A stretch of DNA of 37,822 nt, from positions 1 to 37,822 of the forward strand of contig MFZQ01000005.1 of assembly GCA_001789445.1 (NCBI GenBank). Direction: 5' to 3'. Below the pieces are notes generated by a model that saw only the letters and a program-made list of their open reading frames with translations, was not told the DNA's origin and made no database searches. Of the stretch, positions 17,562 through 25,944 are shown one piece after another. The DNA is from Candidatus Roizmanbacteria bacterium RIFCSPHIGHO2_02_FULL_40_13b (GTDB lineage: Bacteria; Patescibacteriota; Microgenomatia; UBA1406; HO2-37-13b). Within the stretch, counting starts at the first letter, position 1. Each line of letters opens with the position of its first letter. Made by a program: the position numbers and the translations under genes.

Positions 17562-17689
17562 TCTTACTCCTTGATAGCTATTATAATAGCACTAAACCTG
17601 AAAAGCAATAAGTAAACAATTCACATCTGTGCGCATCGCCCGCGCCCTAAACACCTCATTCACGATTACGATACAATAGATAGTACACT

Positions 17690-18004
17690 TTATTTATCTA
17701 ATCTTAGATGAGGAGCTTCGGGTTGTTCTGTCTGAGAAGAAGGATTCTGTCGAAATAAATCAAAGCGAATTCGCGCATCATCTCGTATTCTTTGGGCTTT
17801 TGTTTGCCCATATTGTGTTACTAATATGTCCATTCCCATACCTTCGATTGCTGGATCTTCATTTGTAAAACCAGCTTGAAGAAATGCTTGAGCAAGTTCT
17901 CTTGGATCAATTTCTACAGTAATTGGGTTATCAGGATCGGGAAAAGTTCTTTTGCCCGAAGTATCGGTATCTGGGACACCTAGAAATCTTATAAGTTCTC
18001 CCAT
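17690..18004 (-). CDS. Small hypothetical protein (104 aa), divergent from the AAA+ gene
   Basis: Uninterrupted ORF with TATAAT-like -10 (minus strand, 18011-18016) just upstream; no recognised family. Confidence 0.6.
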   Translation of the reverse strand: MGELIRFLGVPDTDTSGKRTFPDPDNPITVEIDPRELAQAFLQAGFTNEDPAIEGMGMDILVTQYGQTKAQRIRDDARIRFDLFRQNPSSQTEQPEAPHLRLDK

Positions 18005-18156
18005 ATATACATTATATCAAAGTTTTGATGCTTTTGGACTTACCCCGCCCGATATGAATGTTTTGTAATTATTCACCATATCGATACAATAGCGCAAACT
18101 ACATTGTTTTTTACCAACTTTTAGACTATATTGTAGACATATAATATAGATGAATT

Positions 18157-21100
18157 ATGGATCCTCAACCATCAAACGATCAAGATTCTGCCAAAGACCA
18201 TGCAGTCAACGCTGATTCACCCCTGCCCGAGCTAAAACCTACACTTTTACTGAAATCACAAGAGCCGGTAACCATTAAGGATGAAAAAGATGGTCTAGTT
18301 ATTCCGTATGGAGAAAATACCGTAGTAATTGGAGCCGGGATTGATGAAATTCAAATCCTAGATAAATCGGGCAAGAAAATAGAAGGACTAGATATTACCC
18401 AGACAATGATTTTCGATTGGGATTCAATAAGTAATATTAGAAATGGAAGATTTAGTACATTGGTTCAAACGCATGATCTTAACAATCCAAGTGACCGTTT
18501 TTTAGGTGTTAATGATTTTCCATTACATCTTCAGGCATTTGCTACTTCATTTATTAAAAGGGGTGGTACTAGGAGAGTTGGAATTCCAGCTCGATCGTGG
18601 AAACTTGATGTAATGAAAAGTGGAAAAATGGATGAACGCACAGATGATGGGTACATTCTAATATACCAAAAGGATACTAAACAGTTTATAGCATTTCAAA
18701 CAAAGACAGATGCGGGAGTAGATTTGCCTCCGAGGAATTGGAAGAGATTTGATAGTGTGGATGTATTTATGGATGAATTACCTGAAAATATAAAATCAGA
18801 ATTGAAAGAACTAAATAATGATGCAGTTAATTATAAAAGAATTTCTACAGATCATGATGTTCTTGTGTATGATGATCGTGTTGTTGTGGCAAAACTTGGT
18901 CAGAGTGCCGAAGTGCCACCTGACTTTGTCGATAAAATAATTGGTGTTGGTACAAATATTGTGTCTGATCCTAGAGATACGCAAACAATTTATTATTGTA
19001 AAACAACTAATCCAGAAAGTATATTTCGTCTTGATACAAATGGAGATCCTGCAAGTTGGCATACAGAAGCAGTTGATTTACCACAACAGTATACCGAGAT
19101 TACCAATTTACAAATTGACCCATCAGGACACTTTTTTACCTTTGAATCAAATGAGGAATTCGTTATTTTATCTAGAGATGATCTGACTGAAGTTGCAAAA
19201 ATTCCTAATGTATTACATGGGAAATTAGATCAACACGGAAGAGTGTATGGAATTAACGATGAAGGATGTATGGTCATCTACGATCCAAATTTTCAAGATG
19301 TTGCGCTTGAATTGGAAAAAAGAAGAATAGCACGATTATCCCAAGGATTACGGAGTGATCTATTTGTAAGTGAATCAGCGACCACGCCAGTAGAAAGTGC
19401 TGATCAATTTCAGCATTTGGAGGCTGTTCGCGCGGATCTTGAAGGAACGTTTCAAGCACAACTTCAAACGATTACTCGGCTTGAGGATATGGCAACGGTT
19501 ACTGATGGTCTTAGTCGATTACGTACTCGTCTTCAAAAAGAGGGACTACAACCTGCTCAAATCTCCTTCATCACGGGTGGAATTCAAGATTCAATACGGG
19601 ACGCAGAACACGTACTAGCGGCTCCTGTAGTTGCCCAAAGTTTAGCAGATTTAGATACAAAATTATCTGGAACCTTAACAATAACAACGCTTGCCGAAGC
19701 GAGAGATGATCTTGCTAAATTAAGATCTATGGACAATTTGGTTGATGATGCAACGAGGGCACAGATACGAGCGCTGGAAAATCAGCTCGGGCAACAATCG
19801 ACTGAACTGTTTCGTACAGAAGGAGAAGTAATTACAAGAGATGTTGGTGAAATGGTAGGTGGAGTACGTGCAGAATTGGATGCAATAGTAAGTATGCCTG
19901 ATTTTGCAGATTGGCAAGAATTTAGATTACCACAATTGATTAGTAGACTTGGTGCACTCGCAAATGATTGCCCATTGGAAGCTCACGAAACCCAAAGAAG
20001 TATTTTAGCCGCACGCAGACAACTTCAAGAACTTTCTAAGGAATATGAAACACGGTTTAAAGAAAACTATGCAAAAGTTCGGGAACATGCATCCGAAATA
20101 ATAGATGAACGGGCTGGGCTCATTAGGATAGATATGCATTCGGCAATAGACAGACTTCGAGGAAGGGGTTTTGGTGATCGAGCACAATTTGAAGCATATA
20201 CGGGATCAAGTGAAGCACTCGGACTTCTGCGAACTGAGATTGAAGAGCTCGCACGACAAGATCCTGATGCAGCACGAGAACTAGATAAGGAGCTCAAAAT
20301 AGGAATTGCGAGATTGATGTCAGAAGTTGAACGAGGAGGGCTAACAACGATAGCAGAAACAGGTCAACAAATGATTCTATTTAGAGATACGCTTTTCCCA
20401 CGATGGGAAGGAAAGGTACATGAAAAGGTTCAGAGGCACGTTGATTTGATCTTCATGCCTGATGAGCGAACTAAAGGGCCAGGAGTAAGGGCAGATCAGA
20501 TTTTTGGAGATGTCGGAATAATGGAGATAAATTCGAGAGGTCATCTAGAAAAAAGAAGGATATATCAAGGAATGCAAAACGAAGACGAATGGCGATATGG
20601 CTCTGTACGAACTAAAGGAGCTGATGTATTCCCAACATATGTAAGTCAAGCAGACTATCGACGAATCAAGCAGAGTTATGCAGATTGGAATAGAGGAGAT
20701 GCTTCCACAATACGAAGAACGTTACATGATACGAGGCAAGAGCTACGTGATTTATACAAAGAACGACAACTAGTTGGTAGTCGAGAAGCTGCTGTTGATG
20801 AAGCCTGGAGAGAACGATATCGAGTCTTAATGGATTCATATGCTCAGTACGCAGTTGACAATCATGTTTCAATTCTTTCAAGAATTGATAGACTTCGCAA
20901 CGCTCCTGAGACCAAATTTACGAATGGTGCTGGGTATGTGCCAGAATGGCAAAATCACTGGACAACTGACGAAACTACAGAACAGTATCTAGATGAAATG
21001 GCACAGGTGGCAAAAATGCAACTTGATTTGCAAGAAGGCCTACTTAACCTCAAAGGTCATGCGGGAACAGGAAAAGATATACTCGTCAAAATGTTTTGTA

Positions 21101-22017
21101 ATAGATCAAATAGACAATATTTTCCAATTGACTGTTCGAAATGGACTACTGAATTTGAGCTTTCAGAAGATGTAGTGCTTGAAGCGCAGGACGGTGCATC
21201 AAGAACAGTTAAAGTACCCTCAATCGTACTCAATGCCATAACTACCCCTGGGGCAGTTATGTACTTTAATGAATTTAATGCGATGCCAGAACAAGCGCAA
21301 ATTTTCCTTCATGGCCTGATGGATGAAAAACGAACCCTTACACTTAAAACTAGTTCGGGTAAAGCGGTTAGAGCATTGAGTAGTGTTCTACTTATGGGTT
21401 CAATGAATCCAGGGTATCCAGGAACATTTAATCCACAATTTGCTACAAAGAGCAGAATGGTTGGATTGGAGATAGATTATCCTCCATTGTACAGAGAAAG
21501 TAACTCTGATGATCCTAATCCAAATCCCCCTATTAATTCTGCTGAAGCGTTACGAATTGCACGACAGGTGGATTCTCTTTCAGATTTCACCTTTGATCCA
21601 AACCCAGAACACAATGAGTTTGTACAAATATGGGATAGACATATAAATGGAATCCAAAATGGTGCTACTGATTTGACTACAGAACAAAAATTTGACCTTG
21701 AAGCGATCTTAACGATGGTTGAATTTGCACATAAACTTAGAGAGGGATTCATATTAAAATTCGATAAAGCAAAAGCATCAGCAATTCCAAGAGGGACATT
21801 ATTGATAGATCAACCTATAACAGGTAGAGAGCTGAGAAGAATGGCCGAGGTCCTAAGTAAAATGTCGGCTGAAGAAAAAGCTACATCTAGTCCAGAAGGA
21901 GTTGTAAGAGATTTGATTGAGCAAATTTTCCTTCCCAATATTGACAAGAGAGATGAAAAAGATGAAATAAAAACAGCTATGGCGACCTGGACATCAACCA
22001 AGCGACCAGCTGCATAA
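18157..22017 (+). CDS. Giant AAA+ ATPase of MoxR/CbbQ/NorQ-like (AAA_5) type with long N-terminal beta-rich and coiled-coil region
   Basis: LNLKGHAGTGKDILVKMF (P-loop), AVMYFNEFNAMPEQAQIFLHGLMDE (Walker B region), SVLLMGSMNPGYPGTFNPQFATKSRM (sensor-1/Arg region). Confidence 0.85.
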   Translation: MDPQPSNDQDSAKDHAVNADSPLPELKPTLLLKSQEPVTIKDEKDGLVIPYGENTVVIGAGIDEIQILDKSGKKIEGLDITQTMIFDWDSISNIRNGRFSTLVQTHDLNNPSDRFLGVNDFPLHLQAFATSFIKRGGTRRVGIPARSWKLDVMKSGKMDERTDDGYILIYQKDTKQFIAFQTKTDAGVDLPPRNWKRFDSVDVFMDELPENIKSELKELNNDAVNYKRISTDHDVLVYDDRVVVAKLGQSAEVPPDFVDKIIGVGTNIVSDPRDTQTIYYCKTTNPESIFRLDTNGDPASWHTEAVDLPQQYTEITNLQIDPSGHFFTFESNEEFVILSRDDLTEVAKIPNVLHGKLDQHGRVYGINDEGCMVIYDPNFQDVALELEKRRIARLSQGLRSDLFVSESATTPVESADQFQHLEAVRADLEGTFQAQLQTITRLEDMATVTDGLSRLRTRLQKEGLQPAQISFITGGIQDSIRDAEHVLAAPVVAQSLADLDTKLSGTLTITTLAEARDDLAKLRSMDNLVDDATRAQIRALENQLGQQSTELFRTEGEVITRDVGEMVGGVRAELDAIVSMPDFADWQEFRLPQLISRLGALANDCPLEAHETQRSILAARRQLQELSKEYETRFKENYAKVREHASEIIDERAGLIRIDMHSAIDRLRGRGFGDRAQFEAYTGSSEALGLLRTEIEELARQDPDAARELDKELKIGIARLMSEVERGGLTTIAETGQQMILFRDTLFPRWEGKVHEKVQRHVDLIFMPDERTKGPGVRADQIFGDVGIMEINSRGHLEKRRIYQGMQNEDEWRYGSVRTKGADVFPTYVSQADYRRIKQSYADWNRGDASTIRRTLHDTRQELRDLYKERQLVGSREAAVDEAWRERYRVLMDSYAQYAVDNHVSILSRIDRLRNAPETKFTNGAGYVPEWQNHWTTDETTEQYLDEMAQVAKMQLDLQEGLLNLKGHAGTGKDILVKMFCNRSNRQYFPIDCSKWTTEFELSEDVVLEAQDGASRTVKVPSIVLNAITTPGAVMYFNEFNAMPEQAQIFLHGLMDEKRTLTLKTSSGKAVRALSSVLLMGSMNPGYPGTFNPQFATKSRMVGLEIDYPPLYRESNSDDPNPNPPINSAEALRIARQVDSLSDFTFDPNPEHNEFVQIWDRHINGIQNGATDLTTEQKFDLEAILTMVEFAHKLREGFILKFDKAKASAIPRGTLLIDQPITGRELRRMAEVLSKMSAEEKATSSPEGVVRDLIEQIFLPNIDKRDEKDEIKTAMATWTSTKRPAA

Positions 22018-22029
22018 TTCTATAGTTAT

Positions 22030-25000
22030 ATGGATGATGAAAGTAGAGAGCGGTCACAAAACCCCCCGACTAAAGATAATTTTGCACGAGAAAAGATTTT
22101 TTTAGCAGAACAAGCTGCTGATGGTCTTACAGTTGTGCCGGGTACATCGTGGGCATTTCATTACCCGCATGGTATCGCAGCCCGTACTACCACACTTGCA
22201 GAATTGCTTACGGGTAAAGTGACATCTGAAGATGTAGTTGCAGATTTACGACCTGATGCTTTTACCTATGCTTTGGCTGATCTTGAAGGACAAGGATTAT
22301 CTTCGGTTGCAGGGAGAGTGCGAGATGTATCCAATTATGTGAAGCATTATGACTATGCTCGATTTGCGCAGTTTGTTTCAGGGATGAATGGCACAGGTAC
22401 AACTCCAGAAGTAGCACAATCTCTGTATGATGGAATAGCCCAAAGCAGAATTCGCAGAAAAATGATAGACGCCTATGGATATACTGGTAGAAAACAAATA
22501 GAAGAAGCACTTAGATTGGACGCAGAACGAACGGTACAACAAATGAGTAGTCTTCCCACTGTTGAACGAGTATTATCAGCCTTGAAAATGAATTGGATGG
22601 CCGGGGATCAATTTGCAAGATCGGAACAAAGAGACCAGGTTGTAGAACAGTTATCCCCCGAAGAACGTGAATTATATGACCAATTGAAGGATGCGTATCA
22701 AGAGTATGTGAAAAAGGGTGATGAAACAGCGTATACCAAATTAGTAGCTGGAATTAAAGAGAGTATTCCAAGTATTCAACAAAAGCCACAAACGTCAGAA
22801 AGAGATGAAAGTCAAGAACAACTCGAGCAAGATTTAGAACCATATAAAGATCAAGCAGTTCCTCCTGGTACTGAAGGAGACCCAGCAATACCGCCTGAAG
22901 ATTCTGATGAATACCATAGTTCTCCTCCGATATCAGGAGAATCCAAAGAACAGGCTGGCACCAGACCCTTTTTTGAAATCACTCCAAGCGGTTCAAGTAC
23001 GAAACCACTAACGGGGTATTATTCTTCAGGAAGAAAAAGTTACTACGATATTGATAGGAAAACATGGAGCAAAAAGAAACAATTACGTGCGTACACCTCA
23101 TCACTTCCAGGTACCCAGCGGCAAACAATATCGGGTATAACAAATGCAGGTCTAAAATCTGTACCAATACCAAACGGATACGACCTTGATCTCTCTTCAC
23201 TCACGTTTTCAGGCGCATCACCAGAGATTTTTCGAGATCAAAATGGGTGCTTTTACATAAAGACAGATGGAAATAGTACTTTTTCAATTGATTTTCTAAA
23301 ACAAGATATTCCATTCGTTGGACCACCAATTGCAGAAGATAGCACGCCAATTCATGTAGGACACCTTTCAGGTGATACAGAAAAAATGATGAGCGCTGTT
23401 ACTGGTGGCATCTTGGAAAAATCTGAACAGCTTCGTCGCTATTTGCTTTCAAAACATTTTTATCCTGGAGATGGAGATTTACAAATGGCCCAAGCATTAC
23501 AATATAAATTACGAAGCGAATCTACGGGCGATACGTATGTTCAAAATCTTGATACATCAGAATACTTAGAATGTTACTCTGCAAATACTCTCTATATTGC
23601 AATGCTACGAAAAGTGGGGATTTCAGCACGACTTGTGGTTGGACATAAAGTGGAAGGAGCAAAAGATGGTAAAGCCATAATCGATTCTCAAACTGGTCAT
23701 GCTTGGACTGAAGTTTGGGATGGTACTGCCTGGAGGAGAATGGACGCAACTCCACGACCAAAACAACAGAAAAAGGATCAGCAAGGTGACTCTGATAGTC
23801 CTACTGAAGAAGCGCAAGATGGTGGAGTTGAAAAACAAGACGGTGGTGCTGAAAAACAAGATGGTGAACAGGGACAAATGGGGGAAGCTTCAGACCAGGA
23901 TATAGCAGAGGGAGAATCAGAACTTGATAATGCTCAGCAACTTTCTGAACAAATGAGTGCGCAAAAGCAGAGTTTGGATCAAAGACTTGAGGATGCGAAG
24001 TCATTTCAAGATGTAAAAGATCTACTAAAAGAAGCAGAGGACTCTGAATTATTTGATGATATGAAAGAAGATGTAAAGGAACGGGCGCAAGCAAAAGAAG
24101 AACAAATGAAAGAAGTTATTAAAGAAAGTTTGGACGAAATGGTTCAAGATGGATTTTTGGATGAAGAGCGTAGGGAGGAACTTGAAAAACAACTTGAGGA
24201 AAGTCAGTTACAGGAACTTGATCGTATTCGAGAGCAAATTGAAAGAGAAAGCAGTGCATATAATGAATATCAAGAAATTAAAGAAGAAGTTGCACCACTA
24301 GTGGATAAATGGTTCGACTATTTCGTAGAAAGGTTACCAAAACAGGATGAAGTTGATGTGGACGAGGATGCCCTTACTCGACAAGGATCCTTTAACAGGC
24401 ATTCAGTAATGAAACCAAGAAATTTACTGTTTGGTACGGTTAAAAATCCTCGTATCATTCGACCCTCAATTAAACCTAAATTCTTAGCTTCTATTATGGT
24501 TGATGTAAGCGGATCTATGAAAGGGGATAAACTCACAATGGCACGCAAACAATTGATATTTTATAACGAACTCTTTTCAAGAATTAGTAGTGAATTTGGT
24601 TTTATACGATATGCAAATACTATGTTTTCTGATACGGTAACTGAACTCAAAGGATTTGACCAGGACTATGAAAGTCCAATTAGACATGACTGGGGTGATG
24701 GATCAAGATCGACAATTAAAGCTCGACTTATGCAAGCTCTTCATACACAGGGAGGTACAAATATGTTGCCCGCAATTCAAAAAGCAGCAGCAGATTTAAA
24801 CAGAGAGATGCTTGAATACCCAGATTATGCTTCTGCATTTTATTTTATTGGTGATGGAGAAGATACTCAAGGAAATTCTCAACAAATCAGCGAATTTCTA
24901 CGGTTGCGTGAAGAAGAAAGGGGATTTGGAGGTCATATGGTATCGGCAATAATGCTCGGGGACGAACCACAAAGAATAGAATTAGCGAAAATCTTTGGAG

Positions 25001-25104
25001 ACGAAAATACAACCGTTGCACCTAATTTCGATACGCTCATAGAACAAAGCATGTATAAGTTTGATGAAGACATAGAGGCATATCTTGCAGATAAAACAAT
25101 ATAA
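22030..25104 (+). CDS. Fused transglutaminase-like + von Willebrand factor A (VWA) domain protein
   Basis: TGase-like triad: LECYSANTLYIAMLRKVGISARLVVGHK (Cys), GHAWTEVWD (His), WRRMDATP (Asp); VWA MIDAS: IMVDVSGSMKGDKLTMARKQL ... LHTQGGTNMLPAIQ ... YFIGDGEDTQ. Confidence 0.88.
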   Translation: MDDESRERSQNPPTKDNFAREKIFLAEQAADGLTVVPGTSWAFHYPHGIAARTTTLAELLTGKVTSEDVVADLRPDAFTYALADLEGQGLSSVAGRVRDVSNYVKHYDYARFAQFVSGMNGTGTTPEVAQSLYDGIAQSRIRRKMIDAYGYTGRKQIEEALRLDAERTVQQMSSLPTVERVLSALKMNWMAGDQFARSEQRDQVVEQLSPEERELYDQLKDAYQEYVKKGDETAYTKLVAGIKESIPSIQQKPQTSERDESQEQLEQDLEPYKDQAVPPGTEGDPAIPPEDSDEYHSSPPISGESKEQAGTRPFFEITPSGSSTKPLTGYYSSGRKSYYDIDRKTWSKKKQLRAYTSSLPGTQRQTISGITNAGLKSVPIPNGYDLDLSSLTFSGASPEIFRDQNGCFYIKTDGNSTFSIDFLKQDIPFVGPPIAEDSTPIHVGHLSGDTEKMMSAVTGGILEKSEQLRRYLLSKHFYPGDGDLQMAQALQYKLRSESTGDTYVQNLDTSEYLECYSANTLYIAMLRKVGISARLVVGHKVEGAKDGKAIIDSQTGHAWTEVWDGTAWRRMDATPRPKQQKKDQQGDSDSPTEEAQDGGVEKQDGGAEKQDGEQGQMGEASDQDIAEGESELDNAQQLSEQMSAQKQSLDQRLEDAKSFQDVKDLLKEAEDSELFDDMKEDVKERAQAKEEQMKEVIKESLDEMVQDGFLDEERREELEKQLEESQLQELDRIREQIERESSAYNEYQEIKEEVAPLVDKWFDYFVERLPKQDEVDVDEDALTRQGSFNRHSVMKPRNLLFGTVKNPRIIRPSIKPKFLASIMVDVSGSMKGDKLTMARKQLIFYNELFSRISSEFGFIRYANTMFSDTVTELKGFDQDYESPIRHDWGDGSRSTIKARLMQALHTQGGTNMLPAIQKAAADLNREMLEYPDYASAFYFIGDGEDTQGNSQQISEFLRLREEERGFGGHMVSAIMLGDEPQRIELAKIFGDENTTVAPNFDTLIEQSMYKFDEDIEAYLADKTI
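23809..23871 (+). repeat. Three degenerate 21-bp tandem units in the transglutaminase-VWA linker
   Basis: Encodes EAQDGGV / EKQDGGA / EKQDGEQ. Confidence 0.7.
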
Positions 25105-25109
25105 ATTGC

Positions 25110-25168
25110 TTATCCTCCCGTTCCGACTAAAAATATTGCCTGCCAGGGGCGGTAGTTTGAGTAAAAAT
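25110..25168. repeat. 59-bp direct repeat, copy A (duplicate of the VanW gene 3' end)
   Basis: ttatccTcccgttccgactaaaaatattgcctgccaggggcggtagtttgagtaaaaat; 58/59 identical to 25886-25944. Confidence 0.93.
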
Positions 25169-25173
25169 TAGAG

Positions 25174-25419
25174 TTACTGTACAGACATAAATTTCCAAGG
25201 ATTCGCGGAATTTTTTGTCTTTTCTACTCGAACAACTTTTTTACCATCTTTAATGAGTCCATCTATCAATCTCTCATTCAATTTATTTAATTTCTTATCA
25301 TATGGTGAAAAAAAAACATATGATCTATTTGATTGCATTTTAATTTTATTCGCAATAATATAACTCATAAATTCTTCTGAAAGACCTAAGTTTTTTTTCA
25401 CTTGTTCATTTTCGGACAT
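25174..25419 (-). CDS. Small hypothetical protein in the direct-repeat-flanked cassette
   Basis: MSENEQVKKNLGLSEEFMSYIIANKIKMQSNRSYVFFSPYDKKLNKLNERLIDGLIKDGKKVVRVEKTKNSANPWKFMSVQ. Confidence 0.6.
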   Translation of the reverse strand: MSENEQVKKNLGLSEEFMSYIIANKIKMQSNRSYVFFSPYDKKLNKLNERLIDGLIKDGKKVVRVEKTKNSANPWKFMSVQ

Positions 25420-25441
25420 ATATGTATAGTATAACACTCAA

Positions 25442-25840
25442 TTAGTAATCGTCAATATCTATTCCAAGCACAAGTCCCAAAATGTCTTTTACAAATGTCT
25501 CTTTGTATTGCAGATAATTACTCTTAATATCTTCTATAGCCCATTGCAAAGATTTTTCTTTTGAAATGACATCTGTAACATCATTATAGTCTACTATATC
25601 GATAGAACTTTCTAGTGAGATTGCGGTATGTCTGTGAAGTTTTCCATGGGTATCGTCGTAATATAGAATTGTGACCCATTTTGTATTGACTTTAATCTCA
25701 AGGGATACACATGTAATCTCACGTATTCTTTGCCTGTCGTCAGTTTTATAAATATATGAAACCCTATTATTAGGTGAAAGTTGGAAATTAAAATGATGTT
25801 TTACATAAAGCACTCTTTTTAATCTCTTCTTTGATTTCAC
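25442..25840 (-). CDS. Hypothetical protein (132 aa, GTG start) in the direct-repeat-flanked cassette
   Basis: MKSKKRLKRVLYVKHHFNFQLSPNN...WVTILYYDDTHGKLHRHTAISLESS...; family not recognised with confidence. Confidence 0.6.
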   Translation of the reverse strand: MKSKKRLKRVLYVKHHFNFQLSPNNRVSYIYKTDDRQRIREITCVSLEIKVNTKWVTILYYDDTHGKLHRHTAISLESSIDIVDYNDVTDVISKEKSLQWAIEDIKSNYLQYKETFVKDILGLVLGIDIDDY

Positions 25841-25885
25841 GAGGATATGATAATACAGAACGTCAGTACAATCAACACCTTCTAT

Positions 25886-25944
25886 TTATCCCCCCGTTCC
25901 GACTAAAAATATTGCCTGCCAGGGGCGGTAGTTTGAGTAAAAAT
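25886..25944. repeat. 59-bp direct repeat, copy B (forms the intact 3' end of the VanW gene)
   Basis: Begins exactly at the VanW-like stop codon; 58/59 identical to copy A. Confidence 0.93.
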
